A stretch of 33,864 nt of DNA from an uncultured Oscillospiraceae bacterium (GCA_910585155.1 CAJUEC010000026.1:1-33864), one strand, 5' to 3'; counted from the stretch's first letter, positions 1-7,177 are shown. Translations and numbers: made by a program. The notes: generated by a model from the letters alone, not told the origin.

Positions 1-277
1 AGAACCCGATCCGCCACGCCCACCGAATCCACAGGGTACACATCAGCAGGATGGCACAGGAGAACGCGCAGTAGCGGGCCACATAGTAGTCGGGAAAGCG
101 CGCATACAAAGCCGCATCCAGCAGGGTGGCCAGCAGCGGGGAGATCAGCAGGGCGGGCAGCTTTCTCACCACCCGCCGCCCCCGCATTCCCATAATCACA
201 AACAGGTAGACCACCAGGACGGCGTGGGAGATCAGGGAAAATGTAAATTGAAACAGATAATCCTCCAGTGTGAGCAT
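1..277 (-). CDS. N-terminal part of a membrane sensor kinase-like protein (partial)
   Basis: The first 92 codons of a minus-strand gene that runs off the left edge. It starts at an ATG (277-275) preceded by a GA-rich ribosome binding site (AGAGGGG, about 5 nt away). The protein begins MLTLEDYLFQF and has hydrophobic stretches at about residues 10-30, 40-58 and 68-88, separated by a basic GMRGRRVVRK loop. This looks like the polytopic input domain of AgrC/GHKL-type histidine kinases common in gut Clostridia, but no kinase domain is inside the window, so the function is inferred from the pattern alone. A terminator-like hairpin lies between it and prfB, so it is probably transcribed separately. 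Other polytopic membrane proteins remain possible. Confidence 0.55.
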   Translation of the reverse strand, partial: MLTLEDYLFQFTFSLISHAVLVVYLFVIMGMRGRRVVRKLPALLISPLLATLLDAALYARFPDYYVARYCAFSCAILLMCTLWIRWAWRIGF

Positions 278-330
278 GGTGGTTCCCCTCTTCCCAAAAG
301 CATCTCAGGCGGCAAAGCCGCGTCAGCGGA

Positions 331-364
331 TAAAAACGGGAGACACCGTATGGTCTCTCCCGTT
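331..364 (-). terminator. Rho-independent terminator downstream of prfB
   Basis: Read on the minus strand, arms AACGGGAGA and TCTCCCGTT (9 bp, positions 356-364 and 335-343) close a short loop and are followed by TTTTTA. It lies downstream of prfB and the two repeats, and separates them from the membrane protein at the left edge. Confidence 0.7.
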
Positions 365-378
365 CCTTTAACCGGCTC

Positions 379-545
379 TTAGAGCCTGTTTAAAATCTCT
401 CAAAACGCCATTTGCCGGAGCTTTTCCCGCCATGCTTCGTTGGGATTTCTTGAAATAAACACAATTATTCCTGCAAAATCCCGCCTCGCCTGACGAGAAA
501 ATCTCTCGTCAGCTGGCATTCTTCGAGATATTAAACAGGCTCTTA
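379..545. mobile_element. MITE-like element, copy A (161 bp plus TTA duplication)
   Basis: A 161-bp element at 382-542 bounded by inverted repeats starting GAGCCTGTTTAA, paired over about 18 bp with one mismatch, and flanked by a direct TTA at 379-381 and 543-545. No reading frame inside looks like a protein. The core (446-474, containing CTTGAAATAAACACAATTATT) aligns with the cores of the copies at 4668-4833 (opposite orientation) and 23734-23900. The right-hand TTA is shared with a second, shorter element that ends on the prfB stop codon, so this looks like one insertion beside another. Non-autonomous element: inferred. Confidence 0.75.
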
Positions 546-599
546 GAAGCTGTGCCAATCGCCTCAGCACACATCCTTGGCAATTGGCGCAGCCTTTTA
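543..599. mobile_element. Short MITE derivative ending on the prfB stop codon
   Basis: About 51 bp between TTA at 543-545 and TTA at 597-599; the latter is the prfB TAA stop read on the minus strand. The left arm GAAGCTGTGCCAAT pairs with ATTGGCGCAGC at 583-593. The internal CAGCACACATCCTTG is shared with the 161-bp copy at 23737-23897, so this looks like an internally deleted member of the same family. As RNA it would form a hairpin just after the prfB stop codon. Confidence 0.6.
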
Positions 600-1718
600 T
601 TTCGAGACCCAGCTGCCGGTGGCGGCGGCGGTGAGGTAGGCGTTGATAAACCCGTCCAGGTCGCCGTCCATCACCCCGTTGACGTTGGAGGTCTCGAAGG
701 CGGTGCGGTTGTCCTTCACCAGCTGGTAGGGCATGAACACGTAGGAGCGGATCTGGCTGCCCCACTCGATCTTCAGCTGTACGCCCTTGATGTCGGAGAT
801 CTTGTCCAAATGCTCCTGCTCCTTGATCTGCATCAGCTTGGAGCGCAGCATCTTCATACAGGTTTCCTCGTTCTGGAACTGGGAGCGCTCGGTCTGGCAG
901 GACACCACGATGCCGGTGGGCTTGTGGATCAGGCGGACGGCGGAGGAGGTCTTGTTGATGTGCTGGCCGCCGGCCCCGGAGGAGCGGTACACCTGCCGCT
1001 CGATGTCCTCATCCCGTATGTCCACCTCCACGCTGTCGTCCAGCTCGGGCATCACCTCCACGGCGGCGAAGGAGGTCTGCCGCCGGGCGTTGGCGTCGAA
1101 GGGGGAGATGCGCACCAGCCGGTGGACGCCGTGCTCGCTCTTCAAATAGCCGTAGGCGTTGTCCCCCTCGATGCGGATGGCGGCGGACTTGATGCCCGCC
1201 TCGTCCCCGTCCTGGTAGTCCAGCACGGAGTAGGAGAAGCCGTGGCGCTCCGCCCAGCGGGTGTACATGCGGTAGAGCATCTGGGCCCAGTCCTGGGCCT
1301 CGGTGCCCCCCGCCCCCGCCTGGAGGGAGACGATGGCGGTGGAGCCGTCATACTCCCCGGACAACAGGGTGGACAGCCGGGCGGTCTCCATCTCCTTCAC
1401 CAGGGCGTCGAAGCCCGCCTCCACCTCGGGGATGAGGGACTCGTCCTCCTCCTCGTTGCCCATCTCGCACAGGGTCATCAGATCGTCCCACGCGCCCTCC
1501 CGCTTGGCCTGGGCGCTCACCTTGTCCTCCAGGTTGCTGATCCGCTTCTGCACCTTCCGGGCCTTCTCCACATTGTCCCAGAAGCCGTCGGCGGCGGATT
1601 GGGCGTGGAGCTCGTCCAGCTCCCGCCGGGCGCTGTCCAGGTCCAGGGCCTGCCCCAGCTTATCCAGGTCGGGCTTCAGATTGTTGAGCTTCACCCGGTA
1701 TTCGTCAAATTGAAGCAT
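597..1718 (-). CDS. prfB: Peptide chain release factor 2
   Basis: Class I release factor that reads UAA and UGA in the ribosomal A site and triggers peptidyl-tRNA hydrolysis. The 373-residue protein has the family length. The anticodon-like SPF motif falls at residues 205-207 and the catalytic GGQ at 250-252, the same numbering as in E. coli RF2. The start MLQFDEYRVKL is chosen because AAGGATG lies about 9 nt upstream and it matches the usual family start; an ATG four codons earlier has its SD directly abutting. Many prfB genes carry an in-frame UGA and a programmed +1 frameshift near codon 25. Here the frame is continuous through GQALDLDS, so that autoregulation is absent. A promoter lies at 1764-1792. 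The TAA stop is shared with a MITE target duplication. Confidence 0.97.
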   Translation of the reverse strand: MLQFDEYRVKLNNLKPDLDKLGQALDLDSARRELDELHAQSAADGFWDNVEKARKVQKRISNLEDKVSAQAKREGAWDDLMTLCEMGNEEEDESLIPEVEAGFDALVKEMETARLSTLLSGEYDGSTAIVSLQAGAGGTEAQDWAQMLYRMYTRWAERHGFSYSVLDYQDGDEAGIKSAAIRIEGDNAYGYLKSEHGVHRLVRISPFDANARRQTSFAAVEVMPELDDSVEVDIRDEDIERQVYRSSGAGGQHINKTSSAVRLIHKPTGIVVSCQTERSQFQNEETCMKMLRSKLMQIKEQEHLDKISDIKGVQLKIEWGSQIRSYVFMPYQLVKDNRTAFETSNVNGVMDGDLDGFINAYLTAAATGSWVSK

Positions 1719-1763
1719 CGCTTGTTTCATCCTTCCACGGCTTCTGCCGCTATTTTCCGTATC

Positions 1764-1792
1764 ATTATATAGAACCCAGCCCCAATTGTAAA
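1764..1792 (-). promoter_or_regulatory. Sigma-A type promoter of prfB
   Basis: On the minus strand TTTACA (1792-1787), a 17-bp spacer and TATAAT (1769-1764). It starts just after the terminator of the upstream small unit and ends 45 bp before the prfB start codon. Confidence 0.75.
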
Positions 1793-1804
1793 GGGGGAAA
1801 CGCA

Positions 1805-1843
1805 AAAACCGCCGCAACCCCGGCGTGCGGGGTCACGGCGGCC
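1805..1843 (-). terminator. Terminator of the 33-codon unit
   Basis: On the minus strand, CCGCCG-TGA-CCCC pairs with GGGG-TTG-CGGCGG, followed directly by TTTTT. It overlaps the stop codon of the small open frame at 1843-1944 and lies upstream of the prfB promoter, so the transcript it ends is not prfB. Confidence 0.8.
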
Positions 1844-1944
1844 TATCGCTGGCTGACGAGAGGCCCGTTCTGATCCCAGAAGATCAGGTCATCCACATCC
1901 TGCTGCGCCGGCTCGGCGCTGCCCGCTGCGTGCTTCTCTTTCAC
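1843..1944 (-). CDS. Candidate small protein of 33 residues
   Basis: A GTG-started frame with a good ribosome binding site (AAAGGAG, 9-10 nt upstream). The peptide opens MKEKHAAGSAEPAQQ and continues DVDDLIFWDQNGPLVSQR: a polar start and an acidic, hydrophobic second half, with no membrane segment or known motif. Its stop codon runs straight into a strong terminator, and a possible promoter lies at 2094-2122, so it could form its own short unit. A competing ATG at 1951 in another frame gives a 20-residue basic peptide. Support is the SD, the terminator and protein-like composition only. It could instead be a small RNA. Function unknown. Confidence 0.4.
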   Translation of the reverse strand: MKEKHAAGSAEPAQQDVDDLIFWDQNGPLVSQR

Positions 1945-1980
1945 TGTTCATCGCTCCTTTCTCTATGCGGCTCCCTGGGC

Positions 1981-2080
1981 GCTGCTTGAACATGGACGCT
2001 GTGCCCAGCGGCGAGGGATTTTCCCGTATGGCGGAAAACGACCCGCCGTGGGTACGCCGGCCATGTTCAAACAAGCCTCA
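1981..2080. mobile_element. Degenerate MITE-like repeat
   Basis: Inverted arms TTGAACATGG (1986-1995) and CCATGTTCAA (2061-2070) enclose GAGGGATTTTCCCGT and GCGGAAAACGACCC, both of which occur in copy B at 4671-4830. The roughly 60 bp that separate them in copy B are missing here. The right end reads GAGGCTTGTTTGAAC outward and is followed by a TCA. The left end is eroded, so no target duplication can be shown. It sits in the putative 5' leader of the 33-codon unit. Confidence 0.55.
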
Positions 2081-2093
2081 GCCCATACAAGCC

Positions 2094-2122
2094 AGTATAT
2101 GCACCTTGGCGTGCAATGACGA
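2094..2122 (-). promoter_or_regulatory. Possible promoter of the 33-codon unit
   Basis: On the minus strand TCGTCA (2122-2117), 17 bp, TATACT (2099-2094). The spacer is almost filled by an interrupted palindrome, TGCAC-GCCAAG-GTGCA (2100-2115), which could be an operator. The -10 is good and the -35 is weak, so this is tentative. Confidence 0.4.
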
Positions 2123-2152
2123 CTAAAACTTTTGTCAAACCCTGGCGCTTTC

Positions 2153-2193
2153 AAAAAGCCGCGCCGGAAAAGGCCCTGCCTTTTCCGGCGCGG
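2153..2193 (-). terminator. Terminator of the envelope-lipid operon
   Basis: A perfect 16-bp stem (2159-2174 with 2178-2193, loop of 3) rich in GC. On the minus strand it is followed by CTTTTTG. It begins 13 bp after the stop of the LPG-synthase-like gene. Confidence 0.9.
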
Positions 2194-2205
2194 AGATCTG
2201 GTTGA

Positions 2206-3303
2206 TCAGCTTCGCTCCACGGAGCCCTTTGCCTGGGAGGGGATGGGGCCATCCCTCTGCGGGGCCTCCCCAGGCTCCTCCGCGGCGGCCCGGCGGCGCA
2301 GCGCCCGCCCCGCCGCCAGCACCCCCCCCGTGGCCAGCAGCACCAGGTAGCAGTTCAGCGTCCGGCTGAGAATCATGGCGGGGGCCACCAGCGTCTGGCC
2401 GTAGATCAGCACAAAGCCCCGGAGGAACACCCCCTCCGCCGCCCCGGCGGAGCCGGGCAGGGGCAGGTAGCCCACGGCGATGGAGCACAGGGCCTGGAGG
2501 GCCATGATCTCCCACAGGGAGAAGCCGGACAGGCCGAAGGCCCGGTAGACCACGTAGGGCATGGCGTAGGAGCAGGCCAGCTGGACCATGCTCAGCCCCA
2601 CCACCTGGGCCAGCAGCCCCGGCGAGCGGCGGATGAGCTGGGCCCCCCGGCGGTACTCGGCCAAATGGGCGTCCGCCCTCTCCTCCAGTCCGGCCCGGTC
2701 CAGGGCGGGCCAGAGCCTCGCGCCCAGGGCGATGCAGCCGTGGAGCAGCCGCCGGGCCGGCCCGGGCAGGAAGAGGAACAGGAACATGGCCACGTCCAGC
2801 AGGGCGAATACCGCCAGCCCCAGCCCCAGCAGCAGCCCCACCTGGCCCCCCAGCCGCTCGGTGAGCCCGCCGGCGGTGAACAGGGCGAACACGCCCCAGG
2901 CCATGGCGGCGGTGTTGTAGCCAATGGTGACCAGCAGCATGTCCAGGGCGCCGGAGGCGGCGGGGGTGCCGTCCCGGCGCATGGCCACGATCTGGGCGGG
3001 CTGGCCTCCGGTGGCGGAGGGGGTGATGGTGCTGAAGAAGAACCCCACGCTGGAGTAGTAGGCGCACCGGCGGAAGGGCTGGGGACAGCCCAGGGAGCGC
3101 AGGATGGTGTGAGTGGCCGCCGCCTCGCAGCACAAAAACGCCCCCATCAGCGGCAGGCCCAGCAGCAGCACCCAGCCGTTGGCGCTGAGCAGCGCGGCGG
3201 CCAGCTGGCCGGGGGTCTGCTCCTTCAAAATGGTGTGCACGGTCCAGACCAGCAGGGCCAGCACCGCCCCCACGCACAGCAGATTTTTAACCTTGTCCTT
3301 CAT
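2206..3303 (-). CDS. LPG-synthase transmembrane-domain (UPF0104) membrane protein
   Basis: A 365-residue polytopic inner-membrane protein of the family that forms the flippase half of MprF (lysylphosphatidylglycerol synthetase) and also occurs alone. Family signatures are present: TPSATGGQPAQ at about residues 95-105 and PLPGSAGAAEG at about 290-300. There are about eight hydrophobic segments and a basic, soluble C-terminus. The aminoacyl-transferase half of MprF is missing, as in most stand-alone members, so lysyl transfer should not be inferred; movement or modification of a lipid is more likely. ATG start with AGGGGGA upstream. It follows the MGDG-synthase-like gene by 43 bp in the same operon, which fits a role with glycolipids. 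Confidence 0.85.
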   Translation of the reverse strand: MKDKVKNLLCVGAVLALLVWTVHTILKEQTPGQLAAALLSANGWVLLLGLPLMGAFLCCEAAATHTILRSLGCPQPFRRCAYYSSVGFFFSTITPSATGGQPAQIVAMRRDGTPAASGALDMLLVTIGYNTAAMAWGVFALFTAGGLTERLGGQVGLLLGLGLAVFALLDVAMFLFLFLPGPARRLLHGCIALGARLWPALDRAGLEERADAHLAEYRRGAQLIRRSPGLLAQVVGLSMVQLACSYAMPYVVYRAFGLSGFSLWEIMALQALCSIAVGYLPLPGSAGAAEGVFLRGFVLIYGQTLVAPAMILSRTLNCYLVLLATGGVLAAGRALRRRAAAEEPGEAPQRDGPIPSQAKGSVERS

Positions 3304-3346
3304 AGCGTCCCCCTGATTGAACCTATTTTCTGCCCTGGGACAGCGC

Positions 3347-4420
3347 TCACGCGCTGACGCGGCTCTCCGCCGCCAGGGCCTGCACCACCGCGCACACCGC
3401 CCGCCGAGTCAGGCTGGCCGCCATGTCGTCCATGGCCGCCTCCATGCTGTCCAGCATCCGGGCGTCGCCGATAGTCTCCCGGATGGCGGCCAGGCAGGCG
3501 CTCTCCTCCTTGGCGGCAATGCGGGCCATGCCCCGGCGCACCAGGAAGTTGGCGTTCTCCTGCTCCTGCTTCAAAAAGGGCTGCCAGGCCAGAATGGGCA
3601 GCCGGGCTGCGATGGCCTCAAAGCAGGTGATTCCCCCGGGCTTGGACAGCATCAGATGGGCCCGGGCCATGTATTTGTCCACCTGGGTGGTGAAGGGGAC
3701 GGCCTCTATATTCTCATATTTGCCGTTGAGGCGCTGGAACAGCTTGTCGTTGCGCCCGGTGAGGATGGTGGTGTGCACCCCGGGCAGGGCGTTGAGCGCC
3801 TGGTAGAAGGAGTCCCGCCGGGGCATCAGTCCCAGCCCGCCGCCCATGATGAGCAGCTCCCGCCGCTGGGAATGGTCCTTGCGGGCGGGCTGGAACCGCC
3901 CGCTGACGGGGATCCCGGACACCACAACGGTGTCCGGGTCGGCGCCCTTGGCGATGAAGCCCTGTCGGACGGATTCCTCCGCCACCATGTAGCAGTCGGT
4001 GCCGGGGTGGAGCCACTCGCTGTGGCAGGTCACGTCGGTGACGCAGGTGACCAGGGGGATGCCGGAGGGCCCCTCCAGCTTGTACCGGGCCATGGCCGCA
4101 GAGCAGATGGGGTGGGTGGACACCACCACGTCGGGCCCGTACTCGTCCAGCAGGCGGTCCAGGCCGTCCAGCAGGTCATCCCCCCGGCCGTCGCCGGAGT
4201 CGTTGGCGGTGAGGTCGTGGTAGAGGTTATAGAAAACGCCGCCATAGGTCACCAGCACGTTGAACCACCAGTACATGGCCCCCGCCCGCTCGGGCAGGGC
4301 GTATTCAAACAGGTCCACCACCTCCGCCCGGTGCCCGTCCAGGCTGAGCTGCTCCTGGAGCGCCCGGGCGGCGGACAAGTGGCCCATGCCAAATTTTCCC
4401 GTCAGAATCAAGATATTCAC
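3347..4420 (-). CDS. MGDG synthase/UgtP-like processive glycosyltransferase
   Basis: A 357-residue GT28-type glycosyltransferase predicted to add hexose to diacylglycerol at the cytoplasmic membrane face, making glycolipids and lipoteichoic-acid anchors. The N-terminus MNILILTGKFGMGHLSAA is the MGDG-synthase acceptor-domain signature. The C-terminal domain has LSKPGGITCFEA and PFLKQEQENANFL, the UDP-sugar side. The start is a GTG at 4420, chosen because AGGAGGT lies 6-7 nt upstream and the signature begins immediately. Extending further upstream adds about 44 unrelated residues from the leader. First gene of the operon with the LPG-synthase-like protein; promoter at 4539-4566. The exact sugar and product cannot be read from sequence. 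Confidence 0.88.
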   Translation of the reverse strand: MNILILTGKFGMGHLSAARALQEQLSLDGHRAEVVDLFEYALPERAGAMYWWFNVLVTYGGVFYNLYHDLTANDSGDGRGDDLLDGLDRLLDEYGPDVVVSTHPICSAAMARYKLEGPSGIPLVTCVTDVTCHSEWLHPGTDCYMVAEESVRQGFIAKGADPDTVVVSGIPVSGRFQPARKDHSQRRELLIMGGGLGLMPRRDSFYQALNALPGVHTTILTGRNDKLFQRLNGKYENIEAVPFTTQVDKYMARAHLMLSKPGGITCFEAIAARLPILAWQPFLKQEQENANFLVRRGMARIAAKEESACLAAIRETIGDARMLDSMEAAMDDMAASLTRRAVCAVVQALAAESRVSA

Positions 4421-4438
4421 GAAGGTACCTCCTCGCGT

Positions 4439-4490
4439 CGGACAAGCCGGGCTCTCCCGGCTCCGCTGTGCCGCCCCCAGACGCCGGGCT
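4439..4490 (-). repeat. Dispersed repeat R2, copy in glycosyltransferase leader
   Basis: On the minus strand this leader contains ACAGCGGAGC and CGGCTTGTCC separated by a GA-rich link, closely matching the copy at 15022-15099 (about 26 of 32 positions). It includes a hairpin AGCCGGG-AGAG-CCCGGCT (4462-4445). It lies between the promoter and the start codon. Confidence 0.4.
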
Positions 4491-4538
4491 GGCGCCGGGA
4501 GCCCAATGCCGTATACAGCTCTGCCATTTGATGAGCCC

Positions 4539-4566
4539 ATTATAGAGGACAAATCTTCAGTTTCAA
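4539..4566 (-). promoter_or_regulatory. Promoter of the envelope-lipid operon
   Basis: On the minus strand TTGAAA (4566-4561), a 16-bp spacer and a perfect TATAAT (4544-4539). The transcript would have a leader of roughly 115 nt before the GTG start. Confidence 0.8.
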
Positions 4567-4599
4567 GACAGATACTCCTTAGATTTTGATGGGGTTTTC

Positions 4600-4616
4600 C
4601 TTAAGATATCTTTAAG
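4600..4616. promoter_or_regulatory. Inverted repeat upstream of the lipid-operon promoter
   Basis: CTTAAGATATCTTTAAG, a near-perfect AT-rich palindrome about 35 bp upstream of the -35 hexamer. Its position would suit an activator or operator site. The binding protein is unknown. Confidence 0.35.
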
Positions 4617-4631
4617 CGCCCCAGACACAGA

Positions 4632-4661
4632 GCTCCCCCGGCGCTGACGCGCCGGGGGAGC
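4632..4661. other. GC-rich hairpin, not a classical terminator
   Basis: A perfect 13-bp stem (4632-4644 with 4649-4661) around TGAC, downstream of the ABC exporter and the adjoining MITE. There is no U-run on either strand, so it may protect or process the 3' end rather than stop transcription. Confidence 0.5.
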
Positions 4662-4667
4662 CGCAGC

Positions 4668-4833
4668 TTAGAACCTGTATTCACGGCCGAGGATGCCGGC
4701 TGGCCGAGGGATTTTCCCGTCAGGCAAGGCGAATTTTCGCCGGAATACTTTGTGTATTGCAAGAAAATTCAACGCAGCATGGCGGAAAAAGACCCACCCA
4801 GACGGCGTTTGAGGTTGTGAATACAGGTTCTTA
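4668..4833. mobile_element. MITE-like element, copy B, inserted at the exporter stop codon
   Basis: The 160-bp element at 4671-4830 has perfect 14-bp terminal inverted repeats starting GAACCTGTATTCAC and a direct TTA at 4668-4670 and 4831-4833. The second TTA is the TAA stop codon of the permease gene on the minus strand, so the duplication preserved the stop. On the minus strand its interior (CCGCCATGCT, then CTTGCAATACACAAAGTATT, then GCCTGACG) aligns end to end with copy A on the plus strand. No coding potential. Confidence 0.8.
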
Positions 4834-6423
4834 CAGCGCCCGGAGCATGGCCGGGCCCTTTTTCACCAGAATCAGGGTACACACCGCCGCCAGCACTGCC
4901 AGCAGCGCCAGCGGCAGGGCCATAGCCAGCGCCGGGCTCGCCATGCCGCCCACCCAGTACAGCAGGGCGCACAGCCCCAGCACCGCCATGGGCACAAACA
5001 TCCCCAGCATCACCGCCATGGACTGCTTGACCACCACCGTCTCGTTCACCGCGTCCAGCTTGGGGAAGGCCAGCCCGACGAGCATCCCGAACACGGCGTG
5101 GGCCAGGTCGAACAGGAGCACCGCCGCCAGCAGCGCCGCTCCCTCCAGGGGGGGCAGCTCCAGGGCGATGGTGAGGCACACCCCGGCAATCACCGTACAG
5201 GGTATGCTGAACAGCAGCTCGAAGCCGGTTTTCAGCCCCAGCAGCTCCCGCTCCCCCACCGGGGCCTCCCGGAGGATCCACAGATATTTGCCCTCCAGGC
5301 TGATGGACGGCGCGGCAATGGCGGTCATGGACAGGCAGAACCCCATCATCAGCGCCGCCAGGGGCATCAGGGGGAAGCCCTCCAGCATCCCCAGATACAT
5401 CCGCAGGTCGCTGCGCATCACCAGCGCCGCCACCCCCATGGCCACCAGCATCATCAGGCCGATGCACGAGTTCCAGAAGTACATGGGGATGCCGAACAGC
5501 CGCCGCAGCTCCATGCGCAGCAGGGCCTTTTTCTGCCCCGCCGCAGACTGGGCGGACAGCTTGTAGTCGTTCCTGGCGGACCGGGCGGCAAAGGCAGTCA
5601 CCGCCTTGCGGTACACCTTGCCCAGCCCAAACACCATCAGGGCGAAAGGAATGGCGCAGCACAGGGCGAACAGCAGCAGCGCCGTCCAGTCCCCCATGAT
5701 CCCGTCCGCCATCCACAGCATGGGGGCGGCCCAGCTCAGGGACTCCTTCACCCCCATGGCGTCGGCGGCCAGCCCCTCCAGCATCCCGTTGAGGTTGAAG
5801 GCGAACCAGAACACCAGGACCATGTAAAGCGCCATGACAATGTTCTGCCCAATCACGCCCCCTTTTGCCAGCTTGGCGGACACGAACGCCACCAGGGCCC
5901 CCATCAGCACGGACAGCGCCGTGTCCAGCAGGGGCAGGGCCAACACCGCCACCAGCAGCCGCACCCAGAACATCAGGCTGTGCCCCACGTCCCCCTGGGT
6001 CATAAAGGCGCACACCGCCCCGGCGGGCGCCAGGATGAAGAGGGAGAACAGCAGGTTTTCCAGGTAGATAGCCGTCACCCGGCTGGCCATCAGCGCGGTG
6101 GAGGACACGGGCATGGACAGCAGCAGGTCGTTGTCCTTCCCGCCGAACACCACGCCCTTGGCGGCAAAGGCGGTGAAGATCATCCCGCCCACCAGGGCGG
6201 CCATCCCCATGAAGATGAATACCAGCACCTCCATGTGGACAGGGGCCAGCACCTGCATCAGCATGGAGCTGTACAGCCCGGACAGATACAGGCCCAGGCC
6301 GGCGATGAGCAGGATGGCCCCAATGCCGGTGGCCGCCTTCTTCCGGTTCTTCCGGCCCATGCCGGAGGAGGACAGCAGCATGGACTTGACGCTGACCTTC
6401 AGCAAGGCGAAGAACTTTTTCAT
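4831..6423 (-). CDS. ABC-2 type exporter permease
   Basis: A 530-residue polytopic membrane protein with about 12 hydrophobic segments, resembling the large ABC-2 'putative ABC exporter' permeases of Firmicutes. The conserved-looking FGGKDNDLLLSMPVSSTAL at about residues 93-111, after the second membrane hairpin, is typical of that group. A second soluble stretch with a similar MELRRLFGIP segment is at about 305. It starts at an ATG overlapping the ATPase stop (ATGA), so the two are translationally coupled and should form one transporter. The substrate is unknown; family members handle peptides, antibiotics or lipids. Its stop codon is part of a MITE target duplication. Confidence 0.85.
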   Translation of the reverse strand: MKKFFALLKVSVKSMLLSSSGMGRKNRKKAATGIGAILLIAGLGLYLSGLYSSMLMQVLAPVHMEVLVFIFMGMAALVGGMIFTAFAAKGVVFGGKDNDLLLSMPVSSTALMASRVTAIYLENLLFSLFILAPAGAVCAFMTQGDVGHSLMFWVRLLVAVLALPLLDTALSVLMGALVAFVSAKLAKGGVIGQNIVMALYMVLVFWFAFNLNGMLEGLAADAMGVKESLSWAAPMLWMADGIMGDWTALLLFALCCAIPFALMVFGLGKVYRKAVTAFAARSARNDYKLSAQSAAGQKKALLRMELRRLFGIPMYFWNSCIGLMMLVAMGVAALVMRSDLRMYLGMLEGFPLMPLAALMMGFCLSMTAIAAPSISLEGKYLWILREAPVGERELLGLKTGFELLFSIPCTVIAGVCLTIALELPPLEGAALLAAVLLFDLAHAVFGMLVGLAFPKLDAVNETVVVKQSMAVMLGMFVPMAVLGLCALLYWVGGMASPALAMALPLALLAVLAAVCTLILVKKGPAMLRAL

Positions 6424-7133
6424 TTGTCTCCCTCCAGCTCCAGGAACACATCCTCCAGGGAGGAATCGCCCACCAGCTCATCGGTGGGGCCGCACTTCAC
6501 CAGCCGCCCGTCCTTGATGATGGCGATCTGGTGGCACAGCTTTTCCGCCACCTCCAGTACGTGGGTGGAGAAGAACACCGCCGAGCCGCCCCGGCACAGG
6601 TCGGCTAAGTACCCCTTCATGATGTGGGAGGCGGAGGGGTCCAGCCCCACGAAGGGCTCGTCCAGAATCAGCAGCCTGGGGCGGCGGATGAAGGCGGAGA
6701 TGAGGGCCAGCTTCTGCCGCATTCCGTGGGAGTAGCTGCCGATGGGGGAGCCCAGATTGCCGGTGAGCTCAAAGGCGTCGCCGAACTTGCCGATGTCCGC
6801 CGTCCTCTGGTCCGCCGGGATGTCATACAGGTCGGCGATGAAGTTCAGGTAATCGATGCCCTTCATAAACTCGTACAGGTCCGGGTTGTCGGGCAGGAAG
6901 GCGGTGACCCGCTTGGCCCCCACCGGGTCCTTTTTCACGTCGTGGCCGTCGATGGTGATGGTCCCCTCGGTGAAGTCCATCACCCCCGCCACCGCCCGGA
7001 GGGTGGTGGTCTTGCCCGCCCCGTTGTGGCCGATGAAGCCGTAGATCTCGCCGGGCCGGACATGGAGGGTCAGGTCGTCCACCGCCTTTTTGCCGCCAGG
7101 GTAGGTTTTGGAATAGTGTTCGATGCGAAGCAT
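6420..7133 (-). CDS. ABC transporter ATP-binding protein (exporter)
   Basis: A 237-residue nucleotide-binding subunit that powers the adjacent permease. Walker A GHNGAGKTT is at about residues 35-43, the ABC signature is degenerate as YSHGMRQKL (about 135), Walker B is LLILDEPFVGLDP, and the H-loop is STHVLE. Start is the ATG at 7133, with AAGGAGTG about 7 nt upstream; a start 14 codons earlier would override that site. Gene order ATPase-permease with a 4-bp overlap is standard for this group. These pairs are often accompanied by a GntR-type regulator. None lies here, but a repeated palindromic motif precedes the gene. Confidence 0.93.
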   Translation of the reverse strand: MLRIEHYSKTYPGGKKAVDDLTLHVRPGEIYGFIGHNGAGKTTTLRAVAGVMDFTEGTITIDGHDVKKDPVGAKRVTAFLPDNPDLYEFMKGIDYLNFIADLYDIPADQRTADIGKFGDAFELTGNLGSPIGSYSHGMRQKLALISAFIRRPRLLILDEPFVGLDPSASHIMKGYLADLCRGGSAVFFSTHVLEVAEKLCHQIAIIKDGRLVKCGPTDELVGDSSLEDVFLELEGDK

Positions 7134-7177
7134 AAATATCACTCCTTGTGTTCTGTCTGTCCTTGCCAATGTCATAA

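Noticed and set aside
4421..4552. Longer N-terminus of the MGDG-synthase-like protein
   Set aside because: The extra 44 residues come from the leader with its promoter and repeat; the GTG at 4420 has an excellent SD and the family signature starts there.
4632..4661. Rho-independent terminator for the ABC exporter
   Set aside because: Strong stem but no U-run on either strand.
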